This document shows, piece by piece, positions 52,211 through 60,365 of a stretch of 64,000 nucleotides of DNA. A program made the translations under genes and the position numbers. Source of the stretch: an uncultured Flavobacteriaceae bacterium (GTDB taxonomy: Bacteria; Bacteroidota; Bacteroidia; Flavobacteriales; Flavobacteriaceae); the NCBI GenBank assembly GCA_913065125.1, contig CAJYAG010000001.1:1-64000 (forward strand), written 5' to 3'. The number at the start of each line of letters is the position of its first letter. The stretch's first letter is position 1. The notes beneath the pieces were generated by a model, which saw only the letters and a program-made list of their open reading frames with translations, did not search any database and was not told where the DNA came from.

Positions 52211-52228
52211 TATCGGCTATTTATCCGA
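52211..52228. promoter_or_regulatory. Candidate operator, site 2
   Basis: TATCGGCTATTTATCCGA is the second copy, 28 bases from site 1 in the same orientation. A likely ligand is the SatD HTH or a regulator of the divergent region. Confidence 0.6.
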
Positions 52229-52283
52229 ATTAGTGACTGTTATGTTTCGATGAGAATGAGATAAACAAAGAGAATAGAGAAGT

Positions 52284-53714
52284 TTAATACCTAAAATAAT
52301 TATTACTACCAGAATAGTTTACTTGACTGTTGATGTTTTCTAAATACCCAATTACAGTTTCTGCATCAGTTTTTGTACTTACAATTTTTGAAGCAGGAAA
52401 ATACATGTCGTACACCGCAGGAATATAATCGTTTACTCCAACAGTTAAAGAAGTAGCATCTGGAATTATAGTACCGTTTAAATCTCTTACAACAATATCC
52501 GCATTTACTTTTTCGAACGTAACACCTGCATAATACAAACCGGTTCCAGAACCTTTTAAAAAGGCTTTAATTTCGGCAACCGTCATAGAATACGTTACAG
52601 CTGGATTGTTAAATGGTAATATTTGAAAAATCTCTTTTTTTGTGATATCGCCTTGATCTAAATTTGCGCGAACTCCGCCAGTATTTTGAAACGCAATATC
52701 AACGCCCATTTGCAATCGTAAAGCATCTGCAGTAAAATCACCAACTTGCGCTCTTGAATGATTTACTTGAGAAAACCCAATTACTTCTTTAAAAAACGGA
52801 TTGTCATTGTACGTCTCTATACTAGTTTTAATAGCAGCATCTTCTTGTGTAATTGCATTTAAATCTATCAATTCAAAATCTATTGTTTGCACTTTTCTAT
52901 CACGAATTACCAATTCAATTTTACCAATATAATTTAAATTATTTCCTGCTTGAAAAACGGGAATTTCATTGATAACTGTATTAATTTTTCCGTTTGAATG
53001 TCCGCCAATAATCAAATCAAAAATAGGGAATTGTTGTGCCAATTGAAAATCGCCTAAAGAATTATTTTTTGTATGTCCGATATGTGTTAGTGCGATAAAT
53101 AAATCAGCATTTTCTTGGTTTTTTACATTTTCATAATTGCGAACAATATCTTCTGGATTTTGAAAGGTTAAGTTTTTAACGCGCCAAGGATGCGTAGAAG
53201 GAATGATGTCATTTTCTTTTCCGTCGGTTTCAACCAAACCTAAAAAACTCACTTTAATTCCGTCTACTGTTATTGATGTATACGCTGGTGGTTGCGGAAT
53301 AACCGAAGCGCTGGTTTCTACATTTGCACAAACCCATTTAAAACTAGCTTGCTCCATTCTGTCTCTTAAATTGGCTTCTCCGTAATCAAATTCGTGATTT
53401 CCAATCACAGAAATATCATAGCCAACTTGGTTCATTAAATCGATAATCGGAAACCCTTTTTGTGGATAATTATCTACAATCGGATTTCCAGAAAAAATAT
53501 CTCCAGAATTGGTTAAAAGCACATTGGTTTTCTTCTTCTCTTCATCTACCAAATATTTTACTTTAGCAAAATTGTCTATTTTACCGTGAATGTCATTGGT
53601 AATAAAAATGGTTAATTTCTTATCGGTTATTTCAGCAGGAACAGAAGATGGACCATTAGTACAAGACGTAACAAGTAGAAAAGTAAATAGCAGTATTTTA
53701 TAGAAGGATTTCAT
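52284..53714 (-). CDS. Bifunctional metallophosphatase / 5'-nucleotidase lipoprotein
   Basis: A 476-residue lipoprotein (FTFLLVTSC, Cys18) with a calcineurin-like N-terminal domain (FITNDIHGKIDNF, VIGNHEFDYGEANL, ALTHIGHTKN, IIGGHSNGKI) and a 5'-nucleotidase C-terminal domain (QVGDFTADALRLQMGVDIAFQNTGGVR). It would hydrolyse extracellular nucleotides for salvage or phosphate. The gene downstream on the strand is satD, about 150 bases away. It follows meaB by 3 bases, so both probably share one transcript. Confidence 0.93.
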   Translation of the reverse strand: MKSFYKILLFTFLLVTSCTNGPSSVPAEITDKKLTIFITNDIHGKIDNFAKVKYLVDEEKKKTNVLLTNSGDIFSGNPIVDNYPQKGFPIIDLMNQVGYDISVIGNHEFDYGEANLRDRMEQASFKWVCANVETSASVIPQPPAYTSITVDGIKVSFLGLVETDGKENDIIPSTHPWRVKNLTFQNPEDIVRNYENVKNQENADLFIALTHIGHTKNNSLGDFQLAQQFPIFDLIIGGHSNGKINTVINEIPVFQAGNNLNYIGKIELVIRDRKVQTIDFELIDLNAITQEDAAIKTSIETYNDNPFFKEVIGFSQVNHSRAQVGDFTADALRLQMGVDIAFQNTGGVRANLDQGDITKKEIFQILPFNNPAVTYSMTVAEIKAFLKGSGTGLYYAGVTFEKVNADIVVRDLNGTIIPDATSLTVGVNDYIPAVYDMYFPASKIVSTKTDAETVIGYLENINSQVNYSGSNNYFRY

Positions 53715-53717
53715 TTT

Positions 53718-54788
53718 TTATAACTTTAAAAGTTTTTTTGCGGCATTAAAAGGAGTTGTGATTCCTTTTTCTAAGTTTTTAATTTCTGTTGCTAGCTGAT
53801 TTTTCACGTTGCTGTTTGCGTAAAAATTATCTTTTAACTGTTGCTCTATTGTTGCTTTTAACCAATACATATTTTGCTCGTTTCTTCGTTTTGCAAAATA
53901 CTCATTTTTACAAGTGATTTCTAAATAAGAAGAAATCATTGCGTCAATTTCTGCAATTCCGTTGTGTTCTATTGCGCTGCACGTTAATACTTTTGGTTGC
54001 CAAGTGCTTTCTTTTGGCGGATACAAATGCAACGCTCTATTAAATTCTGTTTTTGCAATTTTGGCATTTTGTACGTTTTGCCCATCAGCTTTATTGATGA
54101 CAATTGCGTCTGCCATTTCTATAATTCCGCGTTTAATACCTTGTAATTCGTCTCCAGCGCCAGCAATTTTTAGTAGTAAAAAGAAATCTACCATAGAATG
54201 CACTGCAGTTTCTGATTGTCCGACACCAACTGTTTCAATAATTATTGTATCAAAACCAGCTGCTTCACAAAGAATAATACTTTCGCGTGTTTTTTGAGCA
54301 ACACCACCTAACGAAGATCCAGAAGGCGAAGGCCTGATAAACGCATTTATGTCAGTCACAAGCTCTTCCATTCGAGTTTTATCGCCTAAAATACTTCCTT
54401 TGTTGATAGAACTTGTTGGGTCAATAGCTAAGACAGCCACTTTTTTTCCTTGTTTGGTTAAGTGTTTTCCGTAACTTTCTATAAAGGTACTTTTTCCAAC
54501 TCCAGGAACGCCGGTAATTCCGATTCTAACTGATGTATTTGCAAAAGGCAAACAACGTTCTAAAATTTCGTTGGCTTTTTCTTGATGTGTTGCATTGGTG
54601 CTTTCTACCAACGTAATCGCTCTACTTAAAAAAGGAATATCTCCAGCAGTAATATTTGTCACAAACTCATCCACAGTAAATTGTTTTTTTCTGCTTTTTT
54701 TAATTTGTTGTGCAGCAGAACTACTGGTCGTTTCTAGTTGGTTAACGCCTTGTTTTTCTTGTAGTGCAGATTTTTTTTTCTGAGTCAT
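53718..54788 (-). CDS. meaB: Methylmalonyl-CoA mutase-associated GTPase MeaB
   Basis: A 356-residue G3E-type GTPase that protects and reloads the B12-dependent methylmalonyl-CoA mutase. The P-loop is RIGITGVPGVGKSTFIESYG, followed by AVLAIDPTSSINKGSILGDKTRM, the Walker B region IIIETVGVGQSE and the guanine motif VINKADG. The start is the ATG at 54788 (MTQKKKSAL). The mutase subunits are not in the window. Confidence 0.93.
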   Translation of the reverse strand: MTQKKKSALQEKQGVNQLETTSSSAAQQIKKSRKKQFTVDEFVTNITAGDIPFLSRAITLVESTNATHQEKANEILERCLPFANTSVRIGITGVPGVGKSTFIESYGKHLTKQGKKVAVLAIDPTSSINKGSILGDKTRMEELVTDINAFIRPSPSGSSLGGVAQKTRESIILCEAAGFDTIIIETVGVGQSETAVHSMVDFFLLLKIAGAGDELQGIKRGIIEMADAIVINKADGQNVQNAKIAKTEFNRALHLYPPKESTWQPKVLTCSAIEHNGIAEIDAMISSYLEITCKNEYFAKRRNEQNMYWLKATIEQQLKDNFYANSNVKNQLATEIKNLEKGITTPFNAAKKLLKL

Positions 54789-54889
54789 AAATAGAGTCGA
54801 CAAAATAATTAATGTAAATTTATGAATAAATTAATTGCATTTTGCAACACAGCCGAAAAAGCTTCGTCTTTAAGGTAATTAATCAACTA

Positions 54890-55450
54890 ATGAATCAAAC
54901 AAAAGAAGTACACAATCATTTAATTGATGCTTGTAAAAATAAAGATGCAAAAGCGCAAATGCAATTGTATGATTTGTATTGCAAAGCAATGTGTATCATA
55001 GCAAACAGATATGTAAAAGACACTTTTGTTGCAGAAGATATTATGCAAGATTCATTTATCAAGGCGTTCCAAAACATCAATTCTTTTAAAGGAGAAGTTA
55101 CTTTTGGAGCTTGGTTAAAACGAATAGTCATTAACAATAGTTTAGATTGGTTAAAGAAAAGAAAGTTAGAAATAGTTTCTTTAAATGATGAGGTGTATGA
55201 ACGAGTTGAGGAAAATGAAGATTGGAGTATTGCGCATAGTTTACAAGCAGATTTTATTGTGAATGCCATCAAAAGTTTAAAAGAAAAATACAGAGTGGTG
55301 TTGTCATTATATTTATTAGAAGGATACGATCATCAAGAAATAGCACAAGTATTAGGAATTACAGAAGTTGCTTCTAGAACGCATTTAATGAGAGGAAAAA
55401 AGCAATTACAAGAACTTTTAAAAGAACAAAATTATGTCGAAGGATATTAG
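54890..55450 (+). CDS. ECF-type RNA polymerase sigma factor
   Basis: A 186-residue sigma-70-family factor. Region 2 (LYDLYCKAMCIIANRYVKD, AEDIMQDSFIKAFQNINSFKG, FGAWLKRIVINNSLDWLKKRK) and region 4 (LKEKYRVVLSLYLLEGYDHQEIAQVLGI, RTHLMRGKKQLQELL) are both clear. The ATG at 54890 (MNQTKEVHNHLI) is the natural start. The next gene overlaps its end by 17 bases and looks like its anti-sigma factor. Confidence 0.93.
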   Translation: MNQTKEVHNHLIDACKNKDAKAQMQLYDLYCKAMCIIANRYVKDTFVAEDIMQDSFIKAFQNINSFKGEVTFGAWLKRIVINNSLDWLKKRKLEIVSLNDEVYERVEENEDWSIAHSLQADFIVNAIKSLKEKYRVVLSLYLLEGYDHQEIAQVLGITEVASRTHLMRGKKQLQELLKEQNYVEGY

Positions 55451-55988
55451 AGAGATCATGAAAAATTATAAAAACGAAGACGTTTCTTTATCGGCAAATC
55501 ACAGAAATAAATTTGAAGATAGATTGCAGAAAGAAGTACATCATCAACCAAAAAAGAGAAATTATAGATGGTTGCAAATAGCAGCTTCTGTAGTAATCAT
55601 TGTGAGTTTAGCAATTGGTTATTTTGGAATAGAACCAACATCAGAAGATAGTAAGCCAACCAAAGAAATTAGTTTAGGAAGTTTATCACCTGAGTTAAAA
55701 TCTATAGAAAATTATTATGTAAGCACCATCAATTACGAGATTAGTAATTTAAGTGTAAACAATTCTAATAAAGAAATTCTAGAGGGGTATTTAGCCAAAA
55801 TTGGCGAGCTAACCACTGAATACAAATCATTAACTACAGAGCTCAATACAAAAGGAGTTAATGATGAAATCATCAATGCATTGATAAACAATTTGCAATT
55901 AAGATTACAGTTATTGCAGCGATTAAAAAAACAGTTAAACGATTTAAAAAAATTAAATTCCACACAAAATGAAACTCAAAACTTATAA
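55434..55988 (+). CDS. Probable anti-sigma factor, single membrane segment
   Basis: A 184-residue protein with a charged cytoplasmic N-terminus (about 40 residues), one membrane segment (WLQIAASVVIIVSLAIGYFGI, about 46-66) and a helical periplasmic part with a Leu-rich coiled coil (LRLQLLQRLKKQLNDLKKL) at the end. Overlaps of 17 bases with the sigma gene and 20 bases with the next gene show a tightly coupled operon. The anti-sigma role is inferred from layout and position; no ZAS zinc motif is present. Confidence 0.78.
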   Translation: MSKDIREIMKNYKNEDVSLSANHRNKFEDRLQKEVHHQPKKRNYRWLQIAASVVIIVSLAIGYFGIEPTSEDSKPTKEISLGSLSPELKSIENYYVSTINYEISNLSVNNSNKEILEGYLAKIGELTTEYKSLTTELNTKGVNDEIINALINNLQLRLQLLQRLKKQLNDLKKLNSTQNETQNL

Positions 55989-57393
55989 AAGTATTGGATT
56001 TTTGATTGCAGCTTTTTTGATAAGCAGTTTACATGCACAAAAATTTGATAAAAAATTCACAGAAAATTTCACCGTAAATAAAGACGTAGTTCTTGCTATA
56101 AATGCAACCAATGCAGATATTAATGTAACTACGTGGAACCGAAACGAGGTTGCTGTAGAGGCAGTAATTACCGTAGAAGGATTGTCTAAAAAAGAAGCAG
56201 AAAAATTCTTAAAAGGTTGGGAATTTGAAGCCTTAGGAAATAAAAGTAAAGTTCAAGTAAACGCAAATGCCAATCAATTTTTACATTTTGGAGGCAACGA
56301 TTTTAAATTCGATTTTGATTTTAAAGACATTGTAATTCCAGAATTGAATTTCGATATCAACATTCCAGAGTTTGAAATGCCAGAAATTAAAATTCCTGAA
56401 ATTCATATCGATTTTGATGAAATGTTTAATAACATTGATGATGAGTTAAACAATCATGAGTTTGATGAAGATGATACAAAAACCTTTTCTTATAAATCAA
56501 ACGGAAAACAGAAAACAATTGTAATTAAAACTAAAGAAGAATGGGAAAAATTTAAAAAGTCGAAAGATTTTGAAGACATGAAAGCGGATATAAAACAAGG
56601 ACTCAAAAAAGCGCAGGAAGGTATCAAAAAAGTCGATAAAAAAATGATTGAAGAAACGATTAAAAGAGCGAAGATTCAATATGAAAAAATTGATAAAGAA
56701 AAGCTAAAAGCAAACTTAGCAAAAGCAAAAGAAAGCATTAAAAAGTTGAAGTTTAAATTGGAAAATCAATATAAAAATGGAGATAATGTAATTACGATAG
56801 AAGATGGTAAAAGTAAAAAGAACGTAAAAATTACAAGAAAAATCACCATTAAAGTTCCTGCTAATGCAACCTTTAATTTAAATACAAGACACAGTAAAGT
56901 ACAACTGCCAAAAGGTAAAACTTCAGGTAAAGTTTCTTACGGTTCTTTTAAGTCTGACGAAATAAATGGAGGAGTTTTAGATATCTATTACGCTCCAGTA
57001 AATGTAGACGTTTTGTCTGCAAGTACTTTATCTTTAAACAACATAACCGATGCAACAATTGCATCGGTTATCAATACCAAATTATTGTCTAATTCTTCTG
57101 GTTTAACTATTAAAAAGTTAGATAATAATGTAGATTTAACAAGCAAGTTTGGCGAGTTATTGATCTCAGAAGTAGTTTCTGGTTTACAAAACTTTAAACT
57201 TGATTTAAGTTTTTCTGATGTAACATTAGATTTAAAAAATCTAAAAGAAAATTTAAAAATTTTAAATGCTAGTAATGTAGATTCTAATAAAAATATTTCT
57301 AAGAGTTTTTCTTTAAACGGCAATTTTACTCTAAAGAATAGTAGTGTGTCAATTAAGGGTAATCAAAGTAAAATCATTATTAAAAAACAATAA
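55969..57393 (+). CDS. Exported DUF4097-like beta-repeat protein with charged helical insert
   Basis: A 474-residue secreted protein (signal FLIAAFLISSLHAQ). Both ends look like DUF4097 putative-adhesin beta helices (VLAINATNADINVTTWNRNEVAVEA; then NATFNLNTRHSKVQLPKGKTSG and onwards). Between them, about residues 110-300, lies an acidic repeat (PELNFDINIPEFEMPEIKIPEIHID) and then a long Lys/Glu helical region (KQGLKKAQEGIKKVDKKMIEETIKRAK) that should form a coiled coil. It is the last gene of the sigma/anti-sigma operon and its likely regulated output. Confidence 0.82.
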   Translation: MKLKTYKSIGFLIAAFLISSLHAQKFDKKFTENFTVNKDVVLAINATNADINVTTWNRNEVAVEAVITVEGLSKKEAEKFLKGWEFEALGNKSKVQVNANANQFLHFGGNDFKFDFDFKDIVIPELNFDINIPEFEMPEIKIPEIHIDFDEMFNNIDDELNNHEFDEDDTKTFSYKSNGKQKTIVIKTKEEWEKFKKSKDFEDMKADIKQGLKKAQEGIKKVDKKMIEETIKRAKIQYEKIDKEKLKANLAKAKESIKKLKFKLENQYKNGDNVITIEDGKSKKNVKITRKITIKVPANATFNLNTRHSKVQLPKGKTSGKVSYGSFKSDEINGGVLDIYYAPVNVDVLSASTLSLNNITDATIASVINTKLLSNSSGLTIKKLDNNVDLTSKFGELLISEVVSGLQNFKLDLSFSDVTLDLKNLKENLKILNASNVDSNKNISKSFSLNGNFTLKNSSVSIKGNQSKIIIKKQ

Positions 57394-57501
57394 ATTATGG
57401 AGCAAAAAAGACTTTATATTTTATCAAACTTCTAACAAATTCCCATTTTCTCTTTCCGTAAAACTTCCTATCTTTACATTTCTAAAAATGCACATTAATT
57501 A

Positions 57502-58983
57502 ATGGAAATCTATAAAGAGAATCAGCTTAAAATTTACAATTCACTTAGCAAAAGCAAAGAGCTTTTTAAACCACTTACAGAAGGCCGTGTTGGCATGTAT
57601 GTTTGTGGCCCAACTGTTTATAGCAATGTTCATTTAGGAAACGTAAGAACATTTATGTCGTTTGATATGGTGTTTCGTTATTTACTGCATTTAGGATATA
57701 AAGTGCGTTATGTGCGTAATATTACCGATGCTGGTCATTTAGAGAATGATGCTGATGAAGGTGAAGACAGAATTTCTAAAAAAGCAAGAATAGAAGAAAT
57801 TGAACCGATGGAAGTGGTGCAACGATACACAGTTGATTTCCATGAAACTTTAGGAAAATATAATTTTTTGCCACCAAGTATTGAGCCAACTGCAACCGGA
57901 CATATTGTAGAACAGATTGAAATGATTAAAGAAATTATAGACAAAGGTTTTGCTTATGAAGTGAACGGTTCTGTATATTTTGATGTGTTAAAATATAACA
58001 AAAGCGGAAATAATTACGGAATTCTTTCAGGAAGAAAAATGGAAGATGCCATTCATAATACCAGAGCTTTAGACGGACAATCGGATAAGAAAAATCCGCA
58101 AGATTTTGCATTGTGGAAAAAAGCAGATGAAAGACATATTATGCGTTGGCCATCGCCTTGGTCTGATGGTTTCCCTGGTTGGCATTTAGAATGTTCTGTA
58201 ATGAGCACCAAATATTTAGGAGAACAATTTGATATTCATGGAGGTGGAATGGATTTAAAGTTTCCACATCACGAATGTGAAATTGCGCAATCGCAAACGT
58301 GTAGCGGACACAAACCCGTAAATTATTGGATGCACGCAAATATGTTGTTGTTAAATAGCCAGAAAATGGCAAAATCAACAGGGAATTTTGTGTTGCCAAA
58401 TGAAATTTTAACAGGAGAAAATACTATTCTAAGTAAAGCATTTGCTCCGAGCGTTGTTCGATTTTTTAATATGCAAGCGCATTATAGAAGTATTTTAGAT
58501 TTTTCGAGTGATGCCTTAGAAGCATCAGAAAAAGGCTATTATAAATTGATGGATGCGGTAAATTCATTGTCAAATCTTCAAACAAGTAAAACGTCAACTT
58601 TTGATGTTTCTGCTTGGAAACAGCAATGTTATGACGCGATGAATGACGATTTTAATACACCCATTTTAATTGCACATTTATTTGAAGCTGTTAAAGTTAT
58701 CAATCAATTAAAAGAGCAAAAAGCAACTATTACTGCTGGAGATTTAGTAGAATTCCAAAAGACAATCAATGCTTTTGTTTTTGACGTCATGGGATTGACC
58801 AATGAAACAAAACAAGATAGTTCTGATAAAATTGACGGAGTAGTGGAGTTGTTGATTAAATTGCGAAAAGAAGCAAGAGATAATAAAGATTGGGCGCTTT
58901 CAGATCAAATAAGAGATGAATTGTTAGCCCTAGGAATTCAGTTAAAAGACGGAAGAGATGGAACTTCTTTTTCAATTAACTAA
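57502..58983 (+). CDS. cysS: Cysteinyl-tRNA synthetase
   Basis: CysRS charges tRNA-Cys. The N-terminal [20 protein letters not shown] holds a zinc Cys and the HIGH-type motif (HLGN). Other zinc ligands are in [10 protein letters not shown] and [10 protein letters not shown]. The KMSKS-type loop reads [11 protein letters not shown], with Ala for Ser. The length of 493 residues is normal. A TATCTTTA box lies about 30 bases upstream of the ATG. Confidence 0.97.
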   Translation: MEIYKENQLKIYNSLSKSKELFKPLTEGRVGMYVCGPTVYSNVHLGNVRTFMSFDMVFRYLLHLGYKVRYVRNITDAGHLENDADEGEDRISKKARIEEIEPMEVVQRYTVDFHETLGKYNFLPPSIEPTATGHIVEQIEMIKEIIDKGFAYEVNGSVYFDVLKYNKSGNNYGILSGRKMEDAIHNTRALDGQSDKKNPQDFALWKKADERHIMRWPSPWSDGFPGWHLECSVMSTKYLGEQFDIHGGGMDLKFPHHECEIAQSQTCSGHKPVNYWMHANMLLLNSQKMAKSTGNFVLPNEILTGENTILSKAFAPSVVRFFNMQAHYRSILDFSSDALEASEKGYYKLMDAVNSLSNLQTSKTSTFDVSAWKQQCYDAMNDDFNTPILIAHLFEAVKVINQLKEQKATITAGDLVEFQKTINAFVFDVMGLTNETKQDSSDKIDGVVELLIKLRKEARDNKDWALSDQIRDELLALGIQLKDGRDGTSFSIN

Positions 58984-59013
58984 TTACGAATTACGAATTA
59001 TGAATTACGAATT
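58982..59013. repeat. Tandem heptamer repeat (AATTACG)n
   Basis: About 4.5 copies of AATTACG (one copy AATTATG) begin at the last two bases of the cysS stop codon. Such short tandem runs are a common intergenic feature in this group and could vary in copy number by slippage. Confidence 0.75.
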
Positions 59014-59030
59014 TCAAAGCATCAACGGAT

Positions 59031-59060
59031 TGTCATTTCAAGCGGAGTCGAGAAATCTCA
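59031..59060. repeat. Interspersed repeat arm upstream of yidD
   Basis: TGTCATTTCAAGCGGAGTCG followed by AGAAATCTCA matches the left arm of the TGTCATTTCGAGCGAAGTCGAGAAATCT element. It ends 10 bases before the yidD ATG, so it may form part of the 5' leader. Confidence 0.7.
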
Positions 59061-59070
59061 ATTTCAGTAA

Positions 59071-59304
59071 ATGAAAAAAATCTTAACATATCCGTTTATT
59101 CTATTAGTTCGTTTTTATCAAGCAGCAATTTCTCCTTATACGCCATCAACTTGCAGGTATACACCAACATGTTCTCATTATACAGTAGAAGCATTACAAA
59201 AACACGGTTTGTTTAGCGGTGGTTGGTTGGCAATAAAAAGAATATTTAGTTGTCATCCTTGGGGCGGACAAGGGTATGATCCGGTTCCAGAAAAGAAAGA
59301 ATAA
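59071..59304 (+). CDS. yidD: Membrane protein insertion efficiency factor YidD
   Basis: A 77-residue YidD protein: [28 protein letters not shown] with three conserved Cys residues, [15 protein letters not shown] and [13 protein letters not shown]. It aids insertion of membrane proteins by YidC and is usually next to rnpA or yidC; here it stands between cysS and lgt with interspersed repeats on both sides. Confidence 0.95.
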   Translation: MKKILTYPFILLVRFYQAAISPYTPSTCRYTPTCSHYTVEALQKHGLFSGGWLAIKRIFSCHPWGGQGYDPVPEKKE

Positions 59305-59311
59305 TACATTG

Positions 59312-59432
59312 TGTCACCTCGAGCACTACTAAAATCAAAATATATTTTGAATGAAGGTATGAAACGCAGTTTCTCGAGTTGTTTTTTATAAATTAGCGAA
59401 ATAAATAGGTCTCGACTTCGCTCGACCTGACA
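59312..59432. repeat. Composite interspersed palindrome between yidD and lgt
   Basis: TGTCACCTCGAGCACTAC at one end and GGTCTCGACTTCGCTCGACC-TGACA at the other are reverse-complement arms of the same family. A third arm (AAACGCAGTTTCTCGAG) lies between them. The element is longer than its relatives and fills nearly the whole 143-base gap. Confidence 0.7.
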
Positions 59433-59447
59433 AATAAAACATAGAAT

Positions 59448-60296
59448 ATGAGTTTTTTATCAATAGTTTGGGATCCATCATTAGGAATCGATTTAGGTTT
59501 TTTTGTAATTAGATGGTATAGTTTAATGTTTGTTGTTGCTTTTGTTTTAGGATTGCGATTGATGAAAAAAATCTATATTGAAGATAAAATTCCTGTAGAA
59601 AAACTAGATGCACTTTTTATGTACACGTTTATTTCTATGTTAGTAGGAATGCGTCTTGGAGATGTGTTTTTTTATAGTTGGGATTATTACCAACATCACT
59701 TATTAGAAATTATTTTACCATTTAAAGAAAATTCAAATTCAACGGCTCTTTTTGGTTTGATTAAAGGTTGGGAATTTACAGGTTATACAGGTTTTGCAAG
59801 TCATGGTGCAGCAGTCGGAATTATAGCAGCTTTGTATTTTTATAGTAAAAAAATAATCAATAAACCATTCTTATTTATTTTAGACAGAATGGGAATTATG
59901 GTTGCTTTAGCTGGTTTCTTTATTAGAATGGGTAACTTTTTTAATTCTGAAATTTATGGGAAACCTACAGAAAGTAGTTTTGGTGTAATCTTTAAAAAGG
60001 CAGGAGAAACCATTCCAAGACATCCAACACAATTGTATGAAGCATTTAGTTATTTAATATTGTTCATTATCCTTTGGAGAATGTATTGGAAAACAGATGC
60101 AAAAGAAAAATCGGGATATTTATTCGGAATTTTCTTTGCGGTATTGTGGGCATTGCGTTTTGTAATCGAATTTTTAAAAGAAGCCCAAGTAGATGGACGT
60201 GAAGATTGGGTGTTTAATTCATTAAATACGGGGCAAGTATTGAGTATTCCATTAGTATTAATTGGGTTGTTCTTAATCTTTAAGAGTAAAAAATAA
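59448..60296 (+). CDS. lgt: Prolipoprotein diacylglyceryl transferase
   Basis: Lgt attaches diacylglycerol to the lipobox Cys of prelipoproteins, the first step for the many lipoproteins in this window. It has seven membrane segments, the Lgt signature ALAGFFIRMGNFFNSEIYGKPT with the essential Arg, HPTQLYEAFSYL with the essential His/Tyr, and ALRFVIEFLKEAQ. At 282 residues it has the usual length. Confidence 0.95.
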   Translation: MSFLSIVWDPSLGIDLGFFVIRWYSLMFVVAFVLGLRLMKKIYIEDKIPVEKLDALFMYTFISMLVGMRLGDVFFYSWDYYQHHLLEIILPFKENSNSTALFGLIKGWEFTGYTGFASHGAAVGIIAALYFYSKKIINKPFLFILDRMGIMVALAGFFIRMGNFFNSEIYGKPTESSFGVIFKKAGETIPRHPTQLYEAFSYLILFIILWRMYWKTDAKEKSGYLFGIFFAVLWALRFVIEFLKEAQVDGREDWVFNSLNTGQVLSIPLVLIGLFLIFKSKK

Positions 60297-60316
60297 TTTT
60301 TAATTTACTTCATAAA

Positions 60317-60342
60317 AAAGCCCAATCGAACGATTGGGCTTT
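60317..60342. terminator. Bidirectional terminator between lgt and M1 peptidase
   Basis: AAAGCCCAATCG (60317-60328) and CGATTGGGCTTT (60331-60342) form a strong stem between two convergent stop codons, with A/T runs on both sides. Confidence 0.88.
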
Positions 60343-60365
60343 TAGTTTTTATAAGAAAAATGATT

